DNA of 64,000 bases, taken from Nocardioidaceae bacterium (GTDB lineage Bacteria; Actinomycetota; Actinomycetes; Propionibacteriales; Nocardioidaceae). Below the pieces are notes generated by a model, which saw only the letters and a list, made by a program, of their open reading frames with translations, had not been told where the DNA came from and did not search any database. The stretch is taken from positions 124,001 through 188,000 of the forward strand of contig JAGIBL010000002.1 in assembly GCA_017744365.1 (NCBI GenBank). The letters are read 5' to 3'. Position numbers and translations under genes: made by a program. Shown one piece after another: positions 50,482 through 57,904 of this stretch (position 1 is the stretch's first letter; every line of letters starts with the position of its first letter).

Positions 50482-51008
50482 GCGAGCTCCTTTCGCAGTA
50501 CCTGACGCGCGCGCATCATCCGGGTCTTCACGGTGCCGGGCCGCAGCCCGAGCAGCTGCGCGGCCTCGCGGGTGGTCAGTCCGTCCAGCACGGTGGCCTG
50601 CACCACCGCGCGCAGCTCGGGCGAGAGCCGGTCCAGCGCGCCGGCGAGGTCGCCGTGCTCGACGCCGACCAGCACCCGGTCCTCCGCGGACTCGACCAGG
50701 TCGAGGTCGGTCTCGAGGATCGGCGCGGCCACCGGCGGGCGGCGGCGGAAGGCATCCACCAGCCGTCGTACGGCGATGCCCCAGATCCACGCCCCCGGGT
50801 CGCCGGTGCCGCGGTAGGAACCGGCCCCACGCCACACCGAGACGAAGGTGTCCTGGAGGACCTCGTCGACCAGCGCCGGGTCCGCGCAGCGGCGGGACAG
50901 GCGCACGGTCAGCCAGGCGGCGTGCCGGCGGTAGAGGGTCTCGAGCGCGGCCGAGCTGCCGGCCGCCACCTGGGCGACCAGCTCGGCGTCGCTGGTCTGG
51001 TCCGTCAT
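50478..51008 (-). CDS. RNA polymerase sigma-70 factor, ECF subfamily
   Basis: 176 aa. Region 2 at about 20-85: LVDEVLQDTFVSVWRGAGSYRG, and AWIWGIAVRRLVDAFRRR. Region 4 near 120-172: LDRLSPELRAVVQATVLDGLTTREAAQLLGLRPGTVKTRMMRARQVLR. The ATG at 51,008 is chosen; a TTG 6 nt earlier is possible. The stop overlaps the zinc-finger gene by 4 nt. Just 19 nt separate its start from the SOD-like stop upstream, so it may be read from that gene's promoter. Confidence 0.95.
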   Translation of the reverse strand: MTDQTSDAELVAQVAAGSSAALETLYRRHAAWLTVRLSRRCADPALVDEVLQDTFVSVWRGAGSYRGTGDPGAWIWGIAVRRLVDAFRRRPPVAAPILETDLDLVESAEDRVLVGVEHGDLAGALDRLSPELRAVVQATVLDGLTTREAAQLLGLRPGTVKTRMMRARQVLRKELA

Positions 51009-51027
51009 GTCCAAGGGACAGGGTGGC

Positions 51028-51570
51028 TCAGAAGGCGACGGTCAGGCAGCCCAACCGCGCACCTGCCGTGCCGGCGCCCTGGGGCCCGGGGTTGGTGTGC
51101 TCGGCGTGGATGATGACCGAGTGCGCCCGCCGGTCGGGGCTGAACTGCCAGCGCTGCACCGTCTGCGCGGAGGCGTTGCCGTCCTCGTCGGTGGTGAAGT
51201 CGAGCCAGATCTCGTTGCCCGGGTTGGCGTAGAGCGGGTTGGTGCTCGGCTGCACCGGGTCCGGGACGTGCTGGAAGTGCGGGCCGGCCGCGGCGCCGGT
51301 GAGGCCGCAGGCGTTCTGGTGCGCGTGCGCGCCGTACTGGGTGTTCGGCAGCAGCCCGCGCACGTGCAGGGTGACGACGGTGTCGCCGGCGGCGTTGTAG
51401 ACCGCCTGCACCCGGGCGGTCGCGCCCTGCGGGATCGCCGGGGAGTAGGAGACGACCGGTCCCTCCGTGCGGATCCGGTCGGCGCCGGCGAGGGCCGGCG
51501 AGGCGGCGAAGACGGCGATGCCCGAGGCGCACAGGGCGAGCGCGAGCCGGCGGGAGCGGGAGGTACGCAT
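51028..51570 (-). CDS. secreted superoxide dismutase (Cu/Zn)-like protein
   Basis: 180 aa. Signal peptide at residues 1-28 with ALALCASGIAVFAASPALAGA. SodC-like Greek-key barrel: VTLHVRGLLPNTQYGAHAHQNACG with HAH near 82-84, HFQHVPDP, then LDFTTDEDGNASAQT, HSVIIHAEHTN near 150 and the C-terminal RLGCLTVAF, with Cys pair C88 and C near 175. Several metal-ligand histidines are present, but whether all copper ligands are kept needs alignment. May protect the surface; linked in operon with an ECF sigma factor, hinting at redox control. Confidence 0.8.
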   Translation of the reverse strand: MRTSRSRRLALALCASGIAVFAASPALAGADRIRTEGPVVSYSPAIPQGATARVQAVYNAAGDTVVTLHVRGLLPNTQYGAHAHQNACGLTGAAAGPHFQHVPDPVQPSTNPLYANPGNEIWLDFTTDEDGNASAQTVQRWQFSPDRRAHSVIIHAEHTNPGPQGAGTAGARLGCLTVAF

Positions 51571-51636
51571 GAGGACTCCTGGGAGGTCGTGGAGAGGCTG
51601 TTCACCCTCCCTGTCGCAACGACCCCGGGAATCGGT

Positions 51637-51753
51637 TCACCGTTTCCGGATCACGTCCGCGATCGTCCCGACGGTGACCGCCACGACCGGGATCATCAGC
51701 GGCAGCAGCATGAAGGCCAGGATGGGTCCGAAGGCGGTGGCGATCTCGGCCAT
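51637..51753 (-). CDS. 38-aa single-TM microprotein
   Basis: 38 aa: AEIATAFGPILAFMLLPLM then IPVVAVTVGTIADVIRKR, one TM segment with a positive C-terminus. ATG with GAGGAG 7 nt upstream (strong). It lies between the SOD-like gene and the divergent PucR gene. Too short to classify. It resembles small membrane peptides, either regulatory or subunit-like. Confidence 0.6.
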   Translation of the reverse strand: MAEIATAFGPILAFMLLPLMIPVVAVTVGTIADVIRKR

Positions 51754-51890
51754 GGGGACTCCTCGTCTCGTCGGCTCGTCCGGCTTGTTCGGCTGGAGGC
51801 ACAACGATCTCCGAGCAGGCCCGTGACAGTCTCGGTTGGACAGGCCAAGATGAGCCGGACCGGTTGTGCAAAAGTCCAAGGGAGCCGCCG

Positions 51891-53105
51891 ATGGAGACCG
51901 TCGAGCTGGACCGCTGGCTGGCGCTGTTCGTGCGCGACCGGCTGCGTCCCGCCGACGTCGACGACTGGGTCGAGCACATCGGCTCGGTGATCCTGGCGTC
52001 CTCGCCGGTGGCCCGCGACGACGCCGCGCTGACCGCGCTGGTGACCACGAGCGTGCGGGCGCAGTGGACCGCGTTCCTGGCGCAGCTGCAGGAGCCGCGG
52101 AACCGGTTCGTGCTGGTGCAGCCGGCGGCCGAGGTGGCGGTCGACCTGGCCCGTCGGGGCGAGCCGCTGCCGGTGCTGCTGCGGATCTACCGGGACGCCC
52201 AGCGCGCGGTCTGGGAGTACGTCGGCGCGGCGATCGGCGCCGGTCCGGTGGCACCGCGCGACCCGGCGGCGGCGCTGCTCTACCTGTGGTCGCGGGCCAG
52301 CGCCTGGCTGGACGCGGCGATCGAGGAGTCCATCGAGCTGTTCACCGAGGAGCAGGAGCGGATCCGGCAGGGCAGCAACGCCCGGCTGCTGCAGGTGGTC
52401 CGGGACCTGCTCGACGGGACCAGCCCGTACGACGCCCGCGCCGCCGGCGTCCAGCTCGGGTTCGGGCTCGACGGACGCCACGTCGCGCTGCTGCTGCACG
52501 CCGACGAGCCCAACGCCGTCGCGGACCTGACCGCCGCCGCGGACCGGCTCGCCCGCCGGCTGCGCTCCCGCTCGACGCTGGTGGTCAACCCGGGCGGGCG
52601 CGACCTGTGGTGCTGGTTCGCCCTGGGTGAGGGGGCCTGGACCGAGACCCTCGACGGTGCCCGCGGCGCGCTGACCAAGGCGGGCCTGACCGTGGCCGCC
52701 GGCGCGCCCGGCAGCGGCATCGACGGCTTCGTGCGCAGCCACCGGGAGGCGCATGAGGCGCAGCGGCTGATGTTCCGGTCGGCCGCGCTGGGCCCGGTCA
52801 CCCGGTACGACGACGTCGAGGCTCTGGTCCTGGTCGGCACCGCGCCCGCCGCCGCGGAACGGTTCGTCGTCCGGCGCCTCGGCGACCTGGCCGGGACCGA
52901 CGAGACCAGCACCCGGCTGCGGGCGACCCTCGAGGTGCTGCTGCGCACCGGCAGCGTCGACGCCGCGGCGCGCGAGCTGGTGGTGCACCGCAACACGGTG
53001 CGCTACCGGGTCGCCCAGGCCGAGGAGCGCCTCGGCCGCGCGCTCGACGGCGACACCGCCGAGCTGGCTCTGGCGCTGCGCTACTTCAGCACGGTCCTGG
53101 CCTGA
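51891..53105 (+). CDS. PucR family transcriptional regulator
   Basis: 404 aa. N-terminal RsbRD-like helical region about 15-150, a central GGDEF-like sensor part about 165-290 (YDARAAGVQLGFGLDGRHVALLLHADEP), and a C-terminal PucR HTH: LRATLEVLLRTGSVDAAARELVVHRNTVRYRVAQAEERLG near 350-390. Here the HRNTVRYRV motif is exact. ATG start with AAGGGAG. Usually purine- or catabolism-linked. Neighbouring divergent microprotein and convergent nitroreductase give no clear target. Confidence 0.92.
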   Translation: METVELDRWLALFVRDRLRPADVDDWVEHIGSVILASSPVARDDAALTALVTTSVRAQWTAFLAQLQEPRNRFVLVQPAAEVAVDLARRGEPLPVLLRIYRDAQRAVWEYVGAAIGAGPVAPRDPAAALLYLWSRASAWLDAAIEESIELFTEEQERIRQGSNARLLQVVRDLLDGTSPYDARAAGVQLGFGLDGRHVALLLHADEPNAVADLTAAADRLARRLRSRSTLVVNPGGRDLWCWFALGEGAWTETLDGARGALTKAGLTVAAGAPGSGIDGFVRSHREAHEAQRLMFRSAALGPVTRYDDVEALVLVGTAPAAAERFVVRRLGDLAGTDETSTRLRATLEVLLRTGSVDAAARELVVHRNTVRYRVAQAEERLGRALDGDTAELALALRYFSTVLA

Positions 53106-53112
53106 ACCGGGC

Positions 53113-53778
53113 TCAGCGGGTCAGCGGCGGGCCGTCGAAGCGGCCGAGGGTGGCGATCTCCTCGACCGGGCGGCGGGAGAGCTTGGTGATCCGCTTGACC
53201 GGCACGCCGAGCGGGATCACGCAGGCGACGGCGTAGGTGGCCGGGATGCCGAGCAGCTCCTTGAGCCCGGGCTCCTCGGCGACGGCGACCGTGGTCAGGG
53301 TGCCGCCGAACCCCTCGGCATTGGCTGCCAGCAGGATGTTCCAGGCGAACGGGAAGACCGACCCGCCGGCGACCACCCCGACCCGGTCCAGCTCGGCATC
53401 GGTGGCGGCCACCAGCGACAGGTCGACGCAGACCACCAGCACGGCCGCCGCCGTCCGGATCGGCTGGGTGAACCGCGCGGGCACCTCGGTCGCGGCGATG
53501 GTGTCCTCGTCGACCTCCGAGGGACGCACCGAGCTCCACGGCTGCTCCCCGGCGGTCGCCTGCGCGACGTACCGGCGGGCCCCGGGCTCGGTCAGCGCGA
53601 CCAGCGCCTCGCGCGTCTCGGCGTCGCGGACCACGATGACCCGGGAGCCCTGGCGGTTGCCGCCGCTGGGCGCGAACCGGGCGCTGTCGAGGATCCGGTA
53701 GAGCGTCTCGTCGGTCAGCGGGTCGTCGGTGAACTCGCGCACGGCGGCGGTGGTGCGCAGGGCGTCGTCCAGGTCCAT
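53113..53778 (-). CDS. nitroreductase family protein
   Basis: 221 aa FMN-dependent nitroreductase. TTAAVREFTDDPLTDETLYRILDSARFAPSGGNRQGSRVIVV at the start (RSVREF-like, FMN contacts AVREF and SGGNRQ), then PFAWNILLAANAEGFGGTL near 145 and a C-terminal LGIPATYAVACVIPLGVP. Reductase or oxidoreductase of unknown substrate. Convergent end with PucR is only 7 nt away. Confidence 0.93.
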   Translation of the reverse strand: MDLDDALRTTAAVREFTDDPLTDETLYRILDSARFAPSGGNRQGSRVIVVRDAETREALVALTEPGARRYVAQATAGEQPWSSVRPSEVDEDTIAATEVPARFTQPIRTAAAVLVVCVDLSLVAATDAELDRVGVVAGGSVFPFAWNILLAANAEGFGGTLTTVAVAEEPGLKELLGIPATYAVACVIPLGVPVKRITKLSRRPVEEIATLGRFDGPPLTR

Positions 53779-53801
53779 GCGGTCATCCTCGCGTGCCGGG
53801 C

Positions 53802-54146
53802 TCAGCGGTGGATCAGCGACTGCCAGTTCGCCGGGACCGCGCCCTCGGGGCCGGGTGTCGGCTGGCCGACCGGGTGCTCCTGCGGCGCCGCCAGCGCGGG
53901 GCCGTCGTAGTAGTCCTGGCTCTCGTAGTCCCAGAACCAGTCCTCGCCCGGCTCGAAGCTCTGCACGAACCGGTGCCCCGAGGAGCGGAAGTGCGCAGTG
54001 GCGTGCTGCATCGGCGAGGTGTCGCAGCAGCCGACGTGGCCGCACTGCGCGCAGCGGCGCAGGTGCACCCACCACCCGCCGGCCGCCATGCACTCGGCGC
54101 AGCCGGTGCCCGAGGGAGGGACGGTGGTGTCGATGCCGTCGGTCAT
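53802..54146 (-). CDS. UBP-type zinc finger protein
   Basis: 114 aa. zf-UBP domain at about 12-80: GTGCAECMAAGGWWVHLRRCAQCGHVGCCDTSPMQHATAHFRSSGHRFVQS, with all expected Cys and His pairs. In eukaryotes this domain binds the ubiquitin C-terminus; bacterial single-domain forms have no known partner. A C-terminal Pro/Gly-rich tail follows. 23 nt after the nitroreductase start on the same strand. Confidence 0.9.
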   Translation of the reverse strand: MTDGIDTTVPPSGTGCAECMAAGGWWVHLRRCAQCGHVGCCDTSPMQHATAHFRSSGHRFVQSFEPGEDWFWDYESQDYYDGPALAAPQEHPVGQPTPGPEGAVPANWQSLIHR

Positions 54147-54191
54147 GCGTTCACGCTAGCGCGGGTGTCGAGCCCGGCCAGCGGGCTCAGG

Positions 54192-54262
54192 TCAGCGGGC
54201 GAGCGCGGCGACCACCGGGGCGAGCTCGGGCTGCTCCTCGGCGCGGCCAGCACCCGCCTGGT
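54192..54262 (-). pseudogene. remnant of the 3' end of a MarR gene
   Basis: Reads EEQPELAPVVAALAR then stop in the MarR frame. About 70 nt are nearly identical to the 3' end of the intact MarR gene at 57,367 with several substitutions; upstream the match is lost abruptly. It marks the left edge of the mosaic region. Confidence 0.85.
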
Positions 54263-54700
54263 CGTCAATACGGTCGCCCATTCGGAAGAGGCACCCACAC
54301 GCCTGGCAATCTGACACTTGTTGGACGCCTCCAGGCTTCGCTCCAGGGTGCGCGGGACGATGACAACCAGGTCGGTCAGATCGCTAGCACCAGGTGGGCA
54401 TCCAGGCCTTCTCAGCAGGCGAACTCGCCTGGAAACCGTCCACCGCTCACTCCGTCGACGTGAACAGTCGACCGGTTCCTGGGCGTCGTTCGGCGCGCAG
54501 CCTGAAGTTGAAGAACGCGTGATTGCACGAGCGACTGCGCCGTCCGTTAAATCCGGCCGTCAGCATTTGACGCATGTCAATAACGCGAGTGCAGCCTATC
54601 CGCCGGCGGTGTGACTTGACCTCTGGCGCTACGCCAACCCCATCGGGTCGCAAACTGTCCTACAAATCATGCAGAAACTAGAGATAAGCCGTTGAGGCGG
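54263..54700. other. 438-nt stretch without a recognisable gene
   Basis: Between the MarR remnant and the immunity candidate. Composition is lower in GC than the flanks. Open frames on either strand are short and not family-like; no transposase, terminal repeats or tRNA seen. It may hold leftover borders of the insertion. Probable decayed DNA. Confidence 0.5.
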
Positions 54701-55066
54701 CTAGTCGCGCCATTCCTTTCTTAACCACGCGGGGATGCGCGACTCACTGGGCGAATAGAACTCCTTGATTGCCCATATTCCTGAACTTAGAAAGATAACA
54801 AACGATACTAGGTAAAGAATCCTTAGTATGTCCGGCCGCGAATCCCCGTTGTCAAAATTCGAGAGGAGGATGAGAGCAATGGCAGAACTCGTAACCCCGA
54901 TCCCCGGGAGTGCCGTAAACATTAACCGAACGGTAAGCCGGCGCAAGTACGATCGCGGACGCATGGCGCCAACGTCCATCTGCCAGCCGGTCCGAAATCG
55001 CAGGTGGCTAAGCCCAAAGATGGCGAGGCCCACGATGCAACCCACCAGTGCGATCGACTTGTTCAC
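54701..55066 (-). CDS. three-TM membrane protein, candidate immunity protein of the Rhs toxin
   Basis: 121 aa with three TM segments: SIALVGCIVGLAIFGLS (residues about 4-20), LMFTALPGIGVTSSAIALIL (about 50-70) and ILYLVSFVIFLSSGIWAI (about 85-102), and a charged C-terminus ARLRKEWRD-like (PAWLRKEWRD). The GTG at 55,066 overlaps the Rhs stop by 4 nt (GTGA) and the GGAGGAGGGG encoding the toxin's Gly tail serves as ribosome-binding site. A GTG one codon earlier is possible. Toxin-immunity role is inferred from position, size and membrane topology. No family recognised. Confidence 0.7.
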   Translation of the reverse strand: MNKSIALVGCIVGLAIFGLSHLRFRTGWQMDVGAMRPRSYLRRLTVRLMFTALPGIGVTSSAIALILLSNFDNGDSRPDILRILYLVSFVIFLSSGIWAIKEFYSPSESRIPAWLRKEWRD

Positions 55067-57273
55067 CACGCCCCTCCTCCACCGCTACCGCCACCCCCGC
55101 CGCCGAAGAAGGCTGGCTTCTCTGTCGAGCCGCCGTACAGGCCCTCGTTTGCGGTGTCGCCGAGAAGACCGCCGATCCACCCTCCTAACGCGCCTCCTGC
55201 CAGGCCCCCGAGGGCGGCTGTTCCAACGTCGAGAAAAGGTACCGGCACAAGGGCGCCTAGCCCTGTTCCAATCGCAGCTCCGGCGGAAGCGCCGGCCAAC
55301 CCGCCGCCAACTGCTCCGACTGTTGTACTAGAAGCCTTGATCGAGGACTTTGCCACCCGCGTGGACTTTGGCTCGGATCGGGTCTCGTTCATGGTCTCGG
55401 AGAACGATAGACCAAAAGTGGCAACGCCAGCCAAGAGCCCCAGCGCACGAGAGATTCCAGACAGTCGAGACGCTGCCCCCTCGGCCGCGGCGTAGTCATT
55501 CGTCCCGATCCCATTCCCATGCCCCAGAGCCGCCAGGCTACGGCGGCCAACTTCTCGATCCGGCCCCCGACCGCGTGCACGAGCGGTTGCCTGATTGAGA
55601 TGATCCGCCATGTCTCCAGCCATCACTTGATTTAGACCAACCAGAGCATCGAATGACGTTTGAGGCGCCGTCACCCAGTCAGCCAATCCGCGCCCACCCC
55701 GGTCGAGCATGGTGAAGAAGTTGTGTGGTCGGTCGTCAATCACGCTGCCGCCCGAGTTCTTCCGCTCTACGCCGACACCGTCCGAACTTGACGAAGTCGG
55801 CGGGTCCGATCCGGGCGAGTGATTCGCAGGGGCCACCTCTTCGCCGTTGATGACAGCGCGGTGCCCGTCAAGTTCGATTCCGCTGATCGGGTTGCCACCA
55901 GCGAATGAGTAACGGTTCGTGGACCAAGGGTCAGTCCCGAGCGCCAGGTCATCGAGCGCACCGCTATACATATCCCGCGTCAGGAACCGGTTGAGACCCG
56001 GGTCGTAGTTACGGAAGCCCATGTCGTACTTGCCGGTGGTGGGGTCGTAGCGCTTCGCGTTGTAGCGGTAGGGGTTGAGCACGTCGGTGACGGCCGCGGC
56101 ACCGTCTGGGTTGATGGTGGTCTTGTCCGTTCCGGTGGACCCGGCGGCTTCGGTGTCCCCGTAAGCCGAGTACCTGTAGGTCGACTTCGTGTTGCCAGTC
56201 GCGGGATCGGTCAGCGCCTCGGTGTCGCCGTGCGGGTTGTACCCGTAGAGCTGCGTCGAGTCCGGCGTCGTGCCCGTGACCGGCGTGTCCTTGAGCACCA
56301 GAGGCCGCCCGTCGAGCCCATAGTTGAAGGTCTTCGAGGTCTGCCACACGCCGTTGGCGTCTGGGCGTTCCTCGACCGCGACCTGCTTGGTGAGGCCGAG
56401 GTAGTTGAACCTCGTCTTCTTGACGGTGCTCCCCGTTGTGACCGTCTGCAGGGCCGCACGGTCGAAGGGGTCGAACGAGCTCGCCTTCGTGACGTTCGGC
56501 GTTCCCGGGATCGTCTTGGACTCGCTGATGAGTCTGTCGAAGCCGTCGTAGCCGTACGACACGAGCGTGGTGGCGGGCGTGCTCGTGGTGTTCTTGAGCT
56601 TGTTGAGCCGCCCGTATCCGTCGTACTCATAGGACGTGGTAGCCCCACTCGCAGTGGAACTCAGCAGGCGGTTGCGGTCGTAGCTGAACGTGGTGTCGAC
56701 GCCGTTGACGCTCTGGCTGGTGACGTTCCCGGCGGCGTCGTAGTAGTAGGTCTCATTGACCGACTTGTTCGCGCCGGACTTGGCGATGCCCCAGGCCTGA
56801 CGTCCCGGGAGGTACGTGTAGTCGGCGGTCTGGTCGATGTAGCCGGTCGGAGTGTCCGCGTTCTGCACGTGGGAGACGTCGCGGGTCCGGTCGCCGGTCG
56901 GCTTGAACCACAGGTAGTGCGAGGACACGACCTTGTTGCTTGACCGCGGGTTGGTCTCGATCATCGACCTCAGCAGGCCGGACTCGTGGTACCGGTACTT
57001 GGTCACGTTGCCCGTCGGGTCGTTCGCCGAGCTGCAGGCAATCGCGGAAGTGCCGTCCAAGCTGTCGGTCGAGGCCGGCTTGGTGAGAGTCGCGATCGCT
57101 CCGGCTGGGTCGTAGGTGTACTTCCACCGCCGCAGATCAGTGCTACCGGTCGTCCCGGTCGTGACCGACGCGACCTGGTTGCGGTTGTCGTAGCAGTAAG
57201 CAGTGAACGACGACGCTGCGATGGCCTTCCCCAGCGACTCCGTGGTCCCGGTGCCGCCCGGGTCGGGCGGCAA
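55063..57273 (-). CDS. N-terminally truncated Rhs/YD-repeat protein with glycine-zipper C-terminal domain
   Basis: 736 aa from a TTG. Residues 1-19 read as the C-terminus of the dehydrogenase remnant (PDPGGTGTTESLGKAIA); Rhs YD-type repeats run from about 20 to 440 (YEYDGYGRLNKLKN, RYNAKRYDPTTGKYDMGFRNYDPGLNRFLTRD near 415-445), ending in NPISGIELDGH near 471. Then a 265-aa variable domain: charged first half, DYAAAEGAASRLSGISRALG, a double glycine zipper GGGLAGASAGAAIGTGLGAL and GGLAGGALGGWIGGLLGD, and a Gly-rich tail. Such a zipper suggests membrane insertion. The usual N-terminal secretion part is missing, so export is uncertain. Confidence 0.78.
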   Translation of the reverse strand: MPPDPGGTGTTESLGKAIAASSFTAYCYDNRNQVASVTTGTTGSTDLRRWKYTYDPAGAIATLTKPASTDSLDGTSAIACSSANDPTGNVTKYRYHESGLLRSMIETNPRSSNKVVSSHYLWFKPTGDRTRDVSHVQNADTPTGYIDQTADYTYLPGRQAWGIAKSGANKSVNETYYYDAAGNVTSQSVNGVDTTFSYDRNRLLSSTASGATTSYEYDGYGRLNKLKNTTSTPATTLVSYGYDGFDRLISESKTIPGTPNVTKASSFDPFDRAALQTVTTGSTVKKTRFNYLGLTKQVAVEERPDANGVWQTSKTFNYGLDGRPLVLKDTPVTGTTPDSTQLYGYNPHGDTEALTDPATGNTKSTYRYSAYGDTEAAGSTGTDKTTINPDGAAAVTDVLNPYRYNAKRYDPTTGKYDMGFRNYDPGLNRFLTRDMYSGALDDLALGTDPWSTNRYSFAGGNPISGIELDGHRAVINGEEVAPANHSPGSDPPTSSSSDGVGVERKNSGGSVIDDRPHNFFTMLDRGGRGLADWVTAPQTSFDALVGLNQVMAGDMADHLNQATARARGRGPDREVGRRSLAALGHGNGIGTNDYAAAEGAASRLSGISRALGLLAGVATFGLSFSETMNETRSEPKSTRVAKSSIKASSTTVGAVGGGLAGASAGAAIGTGLGALVPVPFLDVGTAALGGLAGGALGGWIGGLLGDTANEGLYGGSTEKPAFFGGGGGGSGGGGAW

Positions 57274-57303
57274 GCACCTGCTCGATCGCGGAGAGGACCG
57301 CGG
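57220..57303 (-). pseudogene. remnant of the 3' end of an isopropylmalate/tartrate dehydrogenase gene
   Basis: About 84 nt match the 3' end of the dehydrogenase at 59,062 (SAIEQVL, then GGTGTTESLGKAIA) with scattered substitutions, a roughly 30-nt deletion and a frame change. The Rhs frame begins inside it. It marks the right edge of the mosaic; MarR starts 64 nt further right. Confidence 0.85.
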
Positions 57304-57366
57304 TGGTGCGGGTCGCAGCCGAGCTGCGCGATTCGGGCGCGGCCCGGGCCGCGTGCGAGGACCCGG

Positions 57367-57801
57367 TCAGCGGGCGAGCGCGGCCACCACCGGGGCGAGC
57401 TCGGGCTGCTCCTCGGCCTCGGTCAGCACCCGCTTCAGGGCCTCGTCGTGCAGCGGCCGGGCCTTCCGGTAGAGCTTGCTGCCGGCCGGGGTGAGCTCGG
57501 TGTAGATGCCGCGCCGGTCGTCGGCGCAGAGCACCCGGGTCAGCAGCCCGCGGTCCTCCAGCCGGTTGACCAGCCGGGTGGTGGCGCTCGGGCTGAGCGC
57601 GGCCGCGCGGGCGAGCTGCTGCATCCGCATGTGCCAGCCGTCCTGCCGGCTGAGCGCGTCGAGCACGGTGTACTCGACCACGGACAGCTCCACGGACGGG
57701 CCGAGGGCGCGCTCGAGCTCGGTCTCGATCAGCCCGTGCAGCGCGGCGAGGGTGCGCCACCCCTGCGCCCGGACCTCGACGGCGTCGTCGGCGATGCCCA
57801 T
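57367..57801 (-). CDS. MarR family transcriptional regulator
   Basis: 144 aa winged-helix regulator. ELERALGPSVELSVVEYTVLDALSRQDGW, then LARAAALSPSATTRLVNRLEDRGLLTRVLCADDRRGIYTELTPAG near 55-100, ending EEQPELAPVVAALAR. ATG with GGGAG. Divergent from the MFS exporter with palindromes between, the classic MarR-exporter arrangement, so it likely represses the exporter until a substrate binds. Confidence 0.93.
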   Translation of the reverse strand: MGIADDAVEVRAQGWRTLAALHGLIETELERALGPSVELSVVEYTVLDALSRQDGWHMRMQQLARAAALSPSATTRLVNRLEDRGLLTRVLCADDRRGIYTELTPAGSKLYRKARPLHDEALKRVLTEAEEQPELAPVVAALAR

Positions 57802-57834
57802 GTGGTCTCCCAAATAGTTGTGTACGCGCTCTAT

Positions 57835-57846
57835 TTGCATATGCAA
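57835..57846. promoter_or_regulatory. 12-bp palindrome in the MarR/MFS promoter
   Basis: TTGCATATGCAA in the 103-nt divergent gap. AT-AGTTG motifs occur nearby, at 57,811 and inverted near 57,880 (GCAACTACTTT). Likely MarR binding sites for both promoters. Confidence 0.5.
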
Positions 57847-57904
57847 GGACTTCGTCCTACGCTGCAATAGACCGCGTTTGCAACTACTTTACAGGAGCAC
57901 TCCC

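Noticed and set aside
51570-51640. ECF-type promoter (GAAC with CGTT) before the SOD-like gene
   Set aside because: The spacing between the two elements is about 12 nt instead of the usual 16-17.
54263-54700. Transposase or insertion-sequence remnant at the left border of the mosaic
   Set aside because: No transposase motif, no terminal inverted repeats and no target duplication could be seen; direct evidence of a mobile element is lacking.
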